Shown: positions 1 to 8,139 of the stretch, piece after piece
How positions within the stretch are numbered: position 1 is the stretch's first letter
Layout of the letters: each line of letters opens with the position of its first letter
NCBI GenBank assembly: GCA_035763745.1
Contig: DASUAO010000049.1
Coordinates: forward strand, 58,822 to 122,821
Origin: DASUAO01 sp035763745
Lineage (GTDB): Bacteria; Actinomycetota; Acidimicrobiia; IMCC26256; PALSA-555
DNA length: 64,000 nucleotides
Direction: 5' to 3'
Translations under genes and position numbers: made by a program
Notes under the pieces: generated by a model
Databases searched by the model: none
What the model was told of the DNA's origin: nothing
What the model saw: the letters and a program-made list of their open reading frames with translations, nothing else

Positions 1-1005
1 TCCGAGCTCGTCGACGCACCCGAGGCGTCTCGCCGTCGGCGTCAGGCTCGCCACGAGCTCGTCGACCAGCGTTCGGGTCGACCTGCGGGCGCCGGAGTCG
101 TCGACGATCAGCTCGGCTTCGACCCCGAACCGGGATGCCACCCACTTGTTCTGCCGCACCACCCACTCCCGGGCACCGGGAAGTCGTTCGCCGCGATCGA
201 GACGCTCGTCGAGATCGGCGACGAGGCACTGCGCCAGCGCCGCGAGCGCGGCGACCTCGGTGAGCGTGGGCATCGCATCGCACATGCGCAGCTCGACGGT
301 CCCGAAGTCGGGGTGGGGACGGACGTCCCACCACACCTCACGGATCGATGTGATCGCGTCCGCCGTGATCAACGTCTCCATGAGCTGCTCGAAGTCCTGC
401 CAGTCCCGCAACGGGGGCGGCAGGCCCGCGGTCGGCAGTGACTCGAACACCTTCGTCCGACACGACGCCATGCCCGAGTCGAGCCCGTGCCAGTAGGGAC
501 TCGCCGCCGACAGGGCCAGGAACAGCGGGAGGTGCGCGGCGAGCGAGTTGTTGATGGGCACGACCTTGCCGGATCCCCGCACGCCGACGTGGAAGTGGGT
601 CCCGTAGGTGGCCAGCCGGCGGGCCGGCCACTGGATGCGCTCGACGAGGTCCCGGTACCTCGCCTCGGGACTGATCGCCTGGTCCTGCCAGTGCGAGAAC
701 GGATGCGTCCCGGCCGACATGATGTCGAGCCCCTCCGGGCCGGCAGCCGCGCGGATCTCGTCGAGCGATTCCTGGAGGTCGGCGCGCGCCTCTCCGGCGG
801 TCGCGCAGATCCCCGTGACCAGCTCGAGCGTGCACTGGAAGAGCTCGTGCTTGACCTTCGGGTGCTCGCCGCCGGCGTCGTCCTGCAGGGACGCCAGGAT
901 CTCGCACGCTGCGGTGGACAGCGCGCGGGTGGTGCGGTCGACGATGCTCACCTCGAGCTCGACGCCCAGGCTGGCGCCCTCGGAGCTGTTGAAGTCGACG
1001 CGCAC
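1..1005 (-). CDS. Carboxylate-amine ligase, YbdK/GCS2 family (partial, C-terminus off window)
   Basis: A 335-codon reading frame runs off the left edge of the window. I translated it by hand from the GTG at 1005-1003. The N-terminus has the GCS2-type strand SLGVELEVSIVD. It is followed by FQCTLELVTGIC and the hallmark stretch GTHPFSHWQDQAISPEARY and then YGTHFHVGV, which is the ATP/glutamate-site region of glutamate-cysteine-ligase-like enzymes of the YbdK family. These enzymes form a gamma-glutamyl or similar amide bond in an ATP-dependent reaction. The substrate of this member cannot be told from sequence. The small ABM-domain gene lies 25 bp upstream on the same strand, so the two may be cotranscribed. 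About 30-50 C-terminal residues are probably missing, judging from the usual family length. Confidence 0.9.
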   Translation of the reverse strand, partial: MRVDFNSSEGASLGVELEVSIVDRTTRALSTAACEILASLQDDAGGEHPKVKHELFQCTLELVTGICATAGEARADLQESLDEIRAAAGPEGLDIMSAGTHPFSHWQDQAISPEARYRDLVERIQWPARRLATYGTHFHVGVRGSGKVVPINNSLAAHLPLFLALSAASPYWHGLDSGMASCRTKVFESLPTAGLPPPLRDWQDFEQLMETLITADAITSIREVWWDVRPHPDFGTVELRMCDAMPTLTEVAALAALAQCLVADLDERLDRGERLPGAREWVVRQNKWVASRFGVEAELIVDDSGARRSTRTLVDELVASLTPTARRLGCVDELG

Positions 1006-1030
1006 GACGGATGCCGACGGTCCGGATCCG

Positions 1031-1342
1031 CTAGAGCTGACCCTTGGCGGCCTTCACCGGGGCGAGGAACTGCATGTCGGCACCTTCGACGAAGTCACCG
1101 AGCGAGGCACCAAAGGCCCCGAAGGCCCCGCTTCCCATGTGGGCGTCGAGCGCAGCCTGGTCTTCGTAGACCTCGGTGACGAAGAAGACGTTGGGCTCGG
1201 TGCTCGAACGATGGAGCATGTAGTGCTCCGTTCCGGGCTCGTTGGCGTCGATGTGCTCGAGGAGCGCATCCCACGCCGCCGGGAACTCGTCGGCCTTGTC
1301 GGCCTTGATCGTCAGCTTCGCGACGACGGACACCTTGCTCAT
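1031..1342 (-). CDS. Antibiotic biosynthesis monooxygenase (ABM) domain protein
   Basis: This is a 103-residue single-domain protein of the dimeric alpha/beta ABM ferredoxin-like fold (YgiN/quinol-monooxygenase type). The fold is suggested by the opening strand VSVVAKLTIKADKADEF, the central EPGTEHYMLHRS strand and the VYEDQAALDAHMGS helix. Such proteins are cofactor-free oxygenases or heme-degrading relatives. The substrate here is unknown. I chose the ATG at 1342 because GAGGAG lies 7 nt upstream of it. An ATG five codons further up has no such site. The gene sits between the deacylase and the YbdK-type ligase, all leftward, and may belong to the same transcript. Confidence 0.85.
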   Translation of the reverse strand: MSKVSVVAKLTIKADKADEFPAAWDALLEHIDANEPGTEHYMLHRSSTEPNVFFVTEVYEDQAALDAHMGSGAFGAFGASLGDFVEGADMQFLAPVKAAKGQL

Positions 1343-1398
1343 GGCTGTGCTCCTCATTCTGGTCAGTTGGTCGTTCGGGTTCCGGCGGATCGCCCGGG

Positions 1399-3114
1399 TC
1401 AGCGGGCGCCGCGCACGAGCCCGCCGGGTCGCGCGCCCGTCTCGACGCCGGCACGCATGACCTCGACGCCGGCGACGATGGTGGACGTGTAGCCGTCGGC
1501 GCGTTGGAGCAGCCGTCGGGCCCCGCCCGGGAGGTCGTAGACCATCTCCGGCCGGTGCAGCCTGAGGCCGTCGAAGTCGATCACGTTCACGTCGGCGCGG
1601 TAGCCCGGCGCGAGCCGGCCGCGGTCCCCGAGCCCGTACAGCGACGCGGTGTCGCTGGTCATCTTCTGCACGACGAGCTCGACCGGCAGACGCTCACCAC
1701 GCGCGCGGTCCCGGGCCCAGTGGGTGAGCATGGTGGTCTCGATGCTGGCGTCGCAGATCGCGCCGACGTGCGCGCCGCCGTCACCGAGACCGAGTGCGCT
1801 CGTCGGGTGCAGGATCATCTCCCGGATCGCCTCGTGGTCGAAGTTGGAGTACCCGAGCAGCGGCCGGAGGAGCAGCTCGCGACCGTCGTCGCGCAGGAGC
1901 AGGTCGTAGAGGAGATCCCACGGGTCGGCATCGAGGTCCGCCGCGAGCGCAGCGATGCTCGTGTCGGGCGCGGGCTCGTAGTCGGGCGGATCGCCCATCA
2001 CGAACGTGCGATCGAGACCCATCCCGATGAACGCGGCGCGGGGGTCGTCGACCGGGCGCTCGCCGAGGATCGCGGCGCGTACCTCGGGGTCGCGCATGCG
2101 CTCCACCCGCTCGTCGAGCGGCAGGTCCGCGATCGCCTGGTAGCTGGGGCGCCCGTTGAGCGGATGGAAGGTCTGGAGTCCGAGCAGGAGACCGAGGGGT
2201 CGGCCTGCGACCTGGGGCCGGATCTGGATGCCGTCGTCCCAGGCCTGCTGGGCGAGCTCGAGCTGGGCCTTCCACTGGTCGGGCGACTCGTCGTGCTGGG
2301 CGAGCGCGAACGTGACCGGACGACCGGTCGCCTCCGCGAGGCGACGCATCCACTCCATCTCGCGCTCGGGCGCCGCGAGGTCCTCCCCCATCACGCCGGC
2401 CGGTGCGAGCTCGAACACTCCCTGACCGACCTCGCCGAGCATGCGACCCAGGCCGAACAGCTCGTCCTCGGCCGCGAAGGTGCCGGGCACCGGCTCACCG
2501 TCGATCGCGCGGTGCGCGATCGTGCGGGACGTCGAGAGCCCGAGCGCGCCGGCTTCGATGCCCTCCTTGACGATCGCGGCCATCGCGGCGATGTCGTCGG
2601 CGGTGGCCGGCTCGTTGCGGGCCCCGCGCTCGCCCATCACGTAACCCCGCACGGAGCCGTGCGGCACCTGGGTGGCGACGTCGATCGCGAGGGGCTGGGC
2701 ATCGAGGAAGTCGAGGAACTCGGGGAAGGTCTCCCATCCCCAGCGGATGCCCTCCGAGAGCGCGGCGCCGGGGATGTCCTCGACCCCCTCCATCAGGCCG
2801 ATGAGCCAGTCGTGTTCATCGGGCTTGGCGGGCGCGAACCCGACGCCGCAATTGCCCATCACGACGGTGGTGACGCCGTGCCACGAGGACGGTGTGAGCA
2901 GCGGGTCCCAGGTGACCTGACCGTCGTAGTGGGTGTGCACGTCGACGAACCCGGGGGTGACGAGCCGTCCGGTGGCGTCGATCTCGCGCTCGCCTCCGGC
3001 ATCGACCTTCCCGACGAGGGTGACGCGTCCGTCGTCGATCGCGACGTCGGCAGCCGTCGGAGCGGTGCCGCTCCCATCGGCGACCGTTCCTCCGCGGATC
3101 ACCAGGTCGTGCAC
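1399..3114 (-). CDS. N-acyl-D-amino-acid deacylase-type amidohydrolase
   Basis: A 571-residue metal-dependent hydrolase of the D-aminoacylase branch of the amidohydrolase superfamily. The N-terminal beta-sandwich strand VIRGGTVADGSG leads to the metal-binding motif DVHTHYD (about residue 65-70) and the NCGVGFAP segment, whose Cys is a known bridging ligand in D-aminoacylases. A late GDGGAHVGAICDAS segment supplies the catalytic Asp. The enzyme probably releases an amino or amine group from an N-acylated substrate. The natural substrate is not evident. The start is GTG at 3114, preceded by GAGGGGG about 6 nt upstream. The P450 gene is transcribed divergently, with 109 bp between the starts. 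Confidence 0.88.
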   Translation of the reverse strand: MHDLVIRGGTVADGSGTAPTAADVAIDDGRVTLVGKVDAGGEREIDATGRLVTPGFVDVHTHYDGQVTWDPLLTPSSWHGVTTVVMGNCGVGFAPAKPDEHDWLIGLMEGVEDIPGAALSEGIRWGWETFPEFLDFLDAQPLAIDVATQVPHGSVRGYVMGERGARNEPATADDIAAMAAIVKEGIEAGALGLSTSRTIAHRAIDGEPVPGTFAAEDELFGLGRMLGEVGQGVFELAPAGVMGEDLAAPEREMEWMRRLAEATGRPVTFALAQHDESPDQWKAQLELAQQAWDDGIQIRPQVAGRPLGLLLGLQTFHPLNGRPSYQAIADLPLDERVERMRDPEVRAAILGERPVDDPRAAFIGMGLDRTFVMGDPPDYEPAPDTSIAALAADLDADPWDLLYDLLLRDDGRELLLRPLLGYSNFDHEAIREMILHPTSALGLGDGGAHVGAICDASIETTMLTHWARDRARGERLPVELVVQKMTSDTASLYGLGDRGRLAPGYRADVNVIDFDGLRLHRPEMVYDLPGGARRLLQRADGYTSTIVAGVEVMRAGVETGARPGGLVRGAR

Positions 3115-3223
3115 GGGTTCCCCCTCGCTCCTGCCGGAACCGCCTGCTGGCGCCCGGATCCACGGAATCGTAACGTGCTCCAGTCCGGCCCCGTCCCCCG
3201 AGCATCGAACGCTGGAGACCACC

Positions 3224-4429
3224 GTGGCCCTCACGCTCGCCGACGTCGACCTCACCAACCTCGAGACGTTCGTCGCGGGGGTGCCCCACGAACAGTTCGA
3301 CGTGCTGCGGGAGCAGGCGCCCGTCTACTTCCACCCCGAGCACGGTGGCGGCGCCGGCTTCTGGTGCATCACTCGCGCGGACGATCTCGCCGCCGTGAGC
3401 CACGACTGGGAGCGCAACTCGAGCGAGTGGGGCATCACGCTGAACGAGCTCGAGGAGGACCAGCTCGAGCAGCAGCGGATGATGATGCTGCAGATGGACC
3501 CGCCCCGACACACGAAGCTGCGGCTCCTGGTCAACAAGGGCTTCACGCCGCGGATGATCGGCCGCCTGCACGACAAGGTGCACGACATCGCGCGCGAGAT
3601 CGTCGACGGCGTCGTCGAACGAGGCGAGTGCGACTTCGTGGTCGACGTCGCGGCCGAGCTCCCCCTCCAGGTGATCGCCGAGATGATGGGGGTCCCCAAG
3701 GAGGATCGCCACAAGCTCTTCGACTGGAGCAACCGCATGATCGGGTCCGAGGACCCGGAGTACGCGGTCTCGGCCGAGAACGCGATGGAAGCCGCGACCG
3801 AGATGTTCCTCTACGCCAACGACCTCGCCGAGAAGAAGCGCGCCGACCCTGGCGACGACATCATCAGCGTGCTCCTCGGTGCCGAGGTCGAGGGTGAGCG
3901 CCTCACGGACATGGAGTTCGACCTCTTCTTCGAGCTGCTCGCCGTCGCCGGCAACGAGACCACCAGGAACCTCATCTCGCACGGGATGCTCGCCCTCCTG
4001 GAGAACCCCGGCGAGCGCGACAAGCTGCTCGCCGACCCCGAGCTGCTCCCGAGCGCGGTCGACGAGATGCTTCGGTTCGCGTCGCCGGTGATGTACATGC
4101 GGCGGACCGCCCGAGCCGACACGCAGGTCCGCGACCAGACGATCAATGCGGGCGACAAGGTCGCCCTCTGGTACATCGCGGCGAACCACGACCCGGCCGT
4201 CTTCGACGACCCGCATCGCTTCGACGTGACCCGCGACAGCAGCGACCACCAGGCATTCGGGGGCGGCGGACCCCACTTCTGCCTCGGGACCCACCTCGCG
4301 AAGCTCGAGATCCGGGTCATGTTCGAGGAGCTCCTCGGGCGCATCCCGAAGATGGAGCTCGCGGGCGACGTGGAGCGGTTGCGCTCGAACTTCATCAACG
4401 GGATCAAGCACATGCCGGTGACGTTCTGA
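3224..4429 (+). CDS. Cytochrome P450 (CYP125/142-like)
   Basis: A complete 401-residue soluble bacterial P450. The I-helix oxygen-activation motif is AVAGNETTRN, the K-helix ExxR is EMLRF, and the heme-thiolate loop is FGGGGPHFCLGTHLA with Cys as the axial ligand. The N-terminal style (HEQFDVLREQAPVYFHPE, then GGGAGFWCITRADDL) resembles the CYP125/CYP142 group, which hydroxylates sterol side chains. The steroid assignment is inference. The start GTG at 3224 has GGAG 7 nt upstream. Electron donors are not encoded next to it. The next gene (APH-fold) follows within 30 bp, and the SDR after that is probably in the same operon. Confidence 0.93.
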   Translation: MALTLADVDLTNLETFVAGVPHEQFDVLREQAPVYFHPEHGGGAGFWCITRADDLAAVSHDWERNSSEWGITLNELEEDQLEQQRMMMLQMDPPRHTKLRLLVNKGFTPRMIGRLHDKVHDIAREIVDGVVERGECDFVVDVAAELPLQVIAEMMGVPKEDRHKLFDWSNRMIGSEDPEYAVSAENAMEAATEMFLYANDLAEKKRADPGDDIISVLLGAEVEGERLTDMEFDLFFELLAVAGNETTRNLISHGMLALLENPGERDKLLADPELLPSAVDEMLRFASPVMYMRRTARADTQVRDQTINAGDKVALWYIAANHDPAVFDDPHRFDVTRDSSDHQAFGGGGPHFCLGTHLAKLEIRVMFEELLGRIPKMELAGDVERLRSNFINGIKHMPVTF

Positions 4430-4458
4430 GCGAGCATCCCGGGCTCGACATCGACGCC

Positions 4459-5478
4459 GTGACGGCGTGGCTCCGGAGCCACGTCCCGGTCGCGTCGGGA
4501 CCCATCGACTACTCGCTCGTCGCGGCCGGCGGGTCGAACCTCACGTACCGGGTGCAGGACGCCGACGGGAGCTCGTGGGCGCTGCGCCGTCCGCCCGTCG
4601 CCGCCGTGTTGGCGACCGCGCACGACATGGATCGCGAGTGGCGCATCCTTTCCGCCCTCGCCGATACGGAGGTCCCGGCGCCCACCGCGGTCGCCCGCTG
4701 CGACGACGTCGACGTGACCGACGGCCCGTTCTACGTGATGGAGTTCGTCGACGGGACCATCCTGCGGACCGAAGCCGACGGGGCCGAGCTCTCCGCCACC
4801 GCAGCAGCGACTGCCGCCGACTCCCTCGTCGACGTCCAGGTCGCGCTGCACGCGCTCGACGTCGACGAGATCGGGCTCGGCGACCTCGCGAAGCACCGCA
4901 CCGGCTACGTCGAGCGCCAGCTGCGGCGGTGGAAGACCCAGGTCGAGCGCGCGAAGGTGCGCGAGCTCCCGCTCCTCGACGACCTCCACGACGGCCTCGC
5001 CCGGTCGGTTCCTGATGAGCTCGGGGCCCCGTCGCTCGTGCACGGCGACTACCGGTTCGACAACGTCGTGCTCGGGAGCAACGACCCGACCGGCGACCTG
5101 GCCGTCGCGGCGGTGCTCGACTGGGAGCTGTGCACGATCGGCGACGCGGTCGCCGACGCGTGCTGGTCCCTGCTCTACTGGATCGACCCGGGCGACCCCC
5201 TCCCCTTCCTCGACTCCGCCCCGACGCTCGCTTCCTCGATGCCACGACGGGCCGAGGCCGCGGCACGGTATGCGACGCAGTCCGGTCGTGCGCTCGATGC
5301 GCTGCCGTGGTTCACGGTGTTCGGCTACTGGAAGATGGCATGCATCGTCGAGGGTGTGTACGCGCGGCGGCTCCAGGGCGCCCGGAGCGGCGCCGCGCAG
5401 CAGGACCCGTCGGCGATCGCCGACCGCGTCGACGGCTTCCTCGCGTACGCTGCCGACGCGGCCGTCGGCGTCCTGTAG
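4459..5478 (+). CDS. Aminoglycoside phosphotransferase-fold protein, acyl-CoA-metabolism type
   Basis: A 339-residue APH/choline-kinase-fold protein. The Brenner motif is LVHGDYRFDNVVLG and the metal-binding DFG-equivalent is AAVLDWELCTIGD. The opening VAAGGSNLTYRVQDADG strand is typical of the members found beside acyl-CoA dehydrogenases and in the N-terminal part of ACAD10/11. Those act on hydroxyacyl-CoA (phosphorylation) or are of unknown activity. They are not antibiotic resistance enzymes. The first usable start is GTG at 4459, but the frame is open upstream and reads LSEHPGLDIDAV in family style back to a CTG at 4426 that overlaps the P450 stop, so the true start may be there. Confidence 0.85.
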   Translation: MTAWLRSHVPVASGPIDYSLVAAGGSNLTYRVQDADGSSWALRRPPVAAVLATAHDMDREWRILSALADTEVPAPTAVARCDDVDVTDGPFYVMEFVDGTILRTEADGAELSATAAATAADSLVDVQVALHALDVDEIGLGDLAKHRTGYVERQLRRWKTQVERAKVRELPLLDDLHDGLARSVPDELGAPSLVHGDYRFDNVVLGSNDPTGDLAVAAVLDWELCTIGDAVADACWSLLYWIDPGDPLPFLDSAPTLASSMPRRAEAAARYATQSGRALDALPWFTVFGYWKMACIVEGVYARRLQGARSGAAQQDPSAIADRVDGFLAYAADAAVGVL

Positions 5479-5501
5479 GCCCCGGCCTCCGATCCACCGA
5501 G

Positions 5502-5543
5502 ACCGATCAGGCACAACCGATCAGGCACAACCGATCAAGCGAG
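5502..5543 (+). repeat. 14-nt direct repeat in SDR leader
   Basis: The unit ACCGATCAGGCACA occurs at 5502-5515 and 5516-5529, and a partial third copy (ACCGATCAAGC) starts at 5530. It lies between the APH-fold gene and the Shine-Dalgarno of the SDR. No function is evident. Confidence 0.8.
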
Positions 5544-5558
5544 CAGGGGAGACAGCAC

Positions 5559-6368
5559 GTGGCGTTCTCGTACCAGGGCAAACGGGTCATCGTCACCGGC
5601 GCGGCGTCGGGGATGGGCGCGGCAACCGTCGCGATGCTCCTCGACTGTGGTGCCGAGGTGCACGCACTCGACATCGCGCCCGTCGCGGCCGACGTGGCCG
5701 GCACCTACGAGACCGACTGTGGCGACCCGGCGTCGATCGACGCGACCGTCGAGAAGATCGGTGGTGACGTCCACGCGCTGTTCAACGTCGCGGGCGTCCC
5801 GCAGACGCACCCACCGGACCGCGTGTTCGGCGTGAACTTCCTCGGGCTGCGCCATCTCACCGAGGCGGTGCTCGCCGGCCCCATGGTCGACGGCGGCGCG
5901 GTCGCACACGTCGCGTCGAAGGCGGGTTCGGGGTGGCGCAACCACCTTCCCGCCATCCAGGAAGTCCTCGCGACGAGCGACCTCGCCGCGGGGACGGCGT
6001 GGGCATCGGCGAACCTCGCGGACCAGGGCGACCCCTACTTCTTCTCCAAGGAGTGTGTCGTCGTGTACACGATGCAGCGCGCCCACGAGCTCATCGGGCG
6101 CGGAATCCGGATGAACTGCCTCAGCCCCGGCCCGGTCGAGTCGCCGATGATGCCGGCGTTCCGCGAGGCGCTCGGGTCGTCGCTGCTGGAGTGGACGGCG
6201 GCGCAGGTGGGCCGCATGGGCCGCCCCGACGAGATGGCCGGGCCGCTCGTGTTCCTCAACAGCGACGAGGCGTCCTACGTGAGCGGATTCGACCTGATGG
6301 CCGACGGCGGCTTCACCGGTGCCATGGAGCTCGGTCTCGTCGACCTGTCGACGCTGCCCACCGAGTAG
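5559..6368 (+). CDS. SDR oxidoreductase, 3-alpha-hydroxysteroid dehydrogenase-like
   Basis: A 269-residue classical short-chain dehydrogenase. The nucleotide-binding motif is TGAASGMG near the N-terminus, an NVAG-like strand motif follows, and the catalytic pair is the Ser in VASKAGSG with DPYFFSKE (YxxxK). The reduced core between the nucleotide site and NVAG, together with NCLSPGPVESPMM, resembles 3-alpha-hydroxysteroid dehydrogenase/carbonyl reductase. It probably oxidises or reduces an alcohol or ketone with NAD(P). The start GTG at 5559 has GGGGAGA about 7 nt upstream. Downstream of the P450 and APH-fold genes it fits a catabolic operon. Substrate specificity is unknown. Confidence 0.9.
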   Translation: MAFSYQGKRVIVTGAASGMGAATVAMLLDCGAEVHALDIAPVAADVAGTYETDCGDPASIDATVEKIGGDVHALFNVAGVPQTHPPDRVFGVNFLGLRHLTEAVLAGPMVDGGAVAHVASKAGSGWRNHLPAIQEVLATSDLAAGTAWASANLADQGDPYFFSKECVVVYTMQRAHELIGRGIRMNCLSPGPVESPMMPAFREALGSSLLEWTAAQVGRMGRPDEMAGPLVFLNSDEASYVSGFDLMADGGFTGAMELGLVDLSTLPTE

Positions 6369-6382
6369 CGGCGCCGTCGACC

Positions 6383-6886
6383 GTGTCGGAGCCGCCTGCA
6401 CGGAGACCGGTCGACCGGCGCGCCGCGCGCGTGCTGCTCCTCGCCGACGGCGCCGTTCTGCTCATCCGGGGCGTCGACCCGGCGCGCCCCGAGCGGGGCA
6501 CCTGGTGGCACACGCCCGGTGGCGAGATCGACCCCGGGGAGTCGCCCGCGGATGCCGCTGCGCGCGAGGTGCTCGAGGAGACCGGCCGTCGTGTGGCGGC
6601 CGGAGACGTCGGCCCGGTCGTGGCGAGCCGCGTCGCGGAGTTCGAGTTCGAAGGCGTCGCGTACCGCCAGACCGAGGCGTTCTTCGCGCTGCGGGTCCCC
6701 CGTTTCGAGCCGTCGGCCGACGGGTGGGACCGGGTCGAGCAACGGTCGCTCCTGGAGCACCGCTGGTGGACGCCCGACGAGCTCGGGGCGTCCGACGACG
6801 TGCGCTACCCGTCCGAGCTGGCATCGCTCGTCCGGGCGGTGCTCGGCGGATCGATCACGACCCCGCTCGAGCTCAGCGGTACCTGA
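6383..6886 (+). CDS. Nudix hydrolase
   Basis: A 167-residue Nudix protein. The Nudix box GGEIDPGESPADAAAREV-LEETG matches GX5EX7REUXEEXGU completely, so the metal-binding Glu residues are present. It follows the SDR by 14 bp on the same strand. Proteins of this family hydrolyse nucleoside diphosphates linked to a variable moiety (ADP-ribose, NADH, CoA or damaged NTPs). The substrate here cannot be assigned. The start GTG at 6383 is the best fit to the length of the family N-terminus (RRAARVLLLADGAVLLI). Confidence 0.92.
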   Translation: MSEPPARRPVDRRAARVLLLADGAVLLIRGVDPARPERGTWWHTPGGEIDPGESPADAAAREVLEETGRRVAAGDVGPVVASRVAEFEFEGVAYRQTEAFFALRVPRFEPSADGWDRVEQRSLLEHRWWTPDELGASDDVRYPSELASLVRAVLGGSITTPLELSGT

Positions 6887-6901
6887 GCACCGCTCCCTCG
6901 G

Positions 6902-7004
6902 GAGCAAGTGACGCTGCGACATCAATACGGACCACGAGCGTCACTTGCTCGGATCGGACCACGAGCGTCACTTGCTCGGATCGGGCTGCGAGCGTCACTT
7001 GCTC
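6902..7004. repeat. Palindromic extragenic element with 27-bp tandem copies (copy A)
   Basis: GAGCAAGTGACGCT (6902-6915) is a perfect 14-bp inverted repeat of AGCGTCACTTGCTC (6937-6950), with a 21-nt spacer. The right arm then recurs at 6964-6977 and 6991-7004, giving an exact 27-bp period. The element lies between the convergent Nudix and aldo/keto reductase genes and could act as a bidirectional terminator. A related copy with the same arm and spacer lengths is at 14852-14900. Confidence 0.9.
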
Positions 7005-7013
7005 GGAGCGGGA

Positions 7014-8045
7014 TCAGCGCGGGCGGCGGCGCGCCTTCTTTGCGAGGCCGGGTGGCTGCCAGGGGTCGCCGGCGCTGACGTCGGTACCGGGTGCGACGAT
7101 CGCGTCGATGGCGTCGAGGGTCGCCTCGGCGAGTCGGACGTCGGCGCCGGCCAGCGCGTCGTCGAGCTGCTCCATCGTGCGCGGCCCGATGATCGCCGAG
7201 GTCACCGCCGGGTGCTCGAGCACGAACGCGTGCGCGAGGTGCGAGAGCGGGATGCCGGCAGTCTCGGCCACGCCGATGAGCTCCTCGACGAGGTCGAGCC
7301 GGTGCTCGTGCGCCCGCTTCGCCCGCTCGCTCTGGTGCTGGGACCCGAAGCCCCGCGCCATGCGCGACCCTTCAGGGGGTGGCTGGCCCTTGCGGTAGCG
7401 GCCGGTGAGCAGGCCCCCGGCGAGCGGGCTCCATGGGATGACGCCGATGCCGTAGCGCGCGCACGTGGGGAGCACGGCCCGCTCGATGCCCCGCATGAAG
7501 ATCGAGTACGGCGGCTGCTCGCAGACGAACCGCTCGCGCTGGCGACGTTCGCTGCACCACTGCGCCTCGACGATGTACTCGGCGGGGAAGGTGGAGTGGC
7601 CGAAGTAGCGGATCTTGCCCTGGTGGACGAGATCGCTGAGCGCTCCGAGGGTCTCGTCGATGTCGGTCTGGTCGTCGGGACGGTGGATCTGGTACAGGTC
7701 GATGTAGTCGGTGTCGAGCCGCTGGAGGCTCTGCTCGACCTCGTGCATGATCCAGCGGCGCGAGCCGCCCTTCATGTTGGGCTCTGACCCCATCGGCCCG
7801 AAGAACTTGGTGGCGACCACCACCTCGTCGCGGCGCCCGGCGAGCGCCTTGCCGACGATGACCTCGGACTCCCCCGCCGAGTACACGTCGGCGGTGTCGA
7901 GGAAGTTGATCCCGGCGTCGAACGCGTGATGCATGATCCGGACGCACTCGTCGTGGTCGGGCTCACCCCACGGTCCGAACATCATCGCCCCGAGGCAGTA
8001 CTCGCTCACCTCGATGCCGGTCTTTCCCAGGACTCTTCGTTCCAT
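7014..8045 (-). CDS. Aldo/keto reductase
   Basis: A 343-residue TIM-barrel aldo/keto reductase. The catalytic tetrad is visible: Asp and Tyr in NFLDTADVYSAGESE, Lys in VVVATKFFG and His in LYQIHRPDD. The C-terminal NADPH-binding stretch is AIIGPRTMEQLDDALA. It is related to the YghZ / potassium-channel beta-subunit-like branch (MERRVLGKTGIEVSEYCLG start). It probably reduces aldehydes or ketones with NADPH; the physiological substrate is unknown. The start ATG at 8045 is the only sensible one. The acyl-CoA synthetase gene lies 94 bp upstream on the same strand. Confidence 0.93.
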   Translation of the reverse strand: MERRVLGKTGIEVSEYCLGAMMFGPWGEPDHDECVRIMHHAFDAGINFLDTADVYSAGESEVIVGKALAGRRDEVVVATKFFGPMGSEPNMKGGSRRWIMHEVEQSLQRLDTDYIDLYQIHRPDDQTDIDETLGALSDLVHQGKIRYFGHSTFPAEYIVEAQWCSERRQRERFVCEQPPYSIFMRGIERAVLPTCARYGIGVIPWSPLAGGLLTGRYRKGQPPPEGSRMARGFGSQHQSERAKRAHEHRLDLVEELIGVAETAGIPLSHLAHAFVLEHPAVTSAIIGPRTMEQLDDALAGADVRLAEATLDAIDAIVAPGTDVSAGDPWQPPGLAKKARRRPR

Positions 8046-8139
8046 GCTTCCCAACCCAGCGTCGCGTTCGTCTCGGATCTTGCTCTGACCTCGACCGACG
8101 TGCCTCTGACCTTCCCTGCGATGAACCGCGGAGGGGAGG

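Noticed and set aside
1504..3897. A 797-codon open frame on the plus strand
   Set aside because: It is antisense to the deacylase gene and then out of frame with the P450. The real genes have clear catalytic motifs and better starts.
4459..5478. APH-fold gene considered as an aminoglycoside resistance gene
   Set aside because: Its N-terminus and neighbours match the acyl-CoA-metabolism branch of the APH fold, and no other resistance marker or mobile element adjoins it.
6937..7004. Three 27-bp repeats considered as a short CRISPR array
   Set aside because: The copies are directly tandem, without unique spacers, and each contains one arm of a palindrome. No cas genes are nearby.
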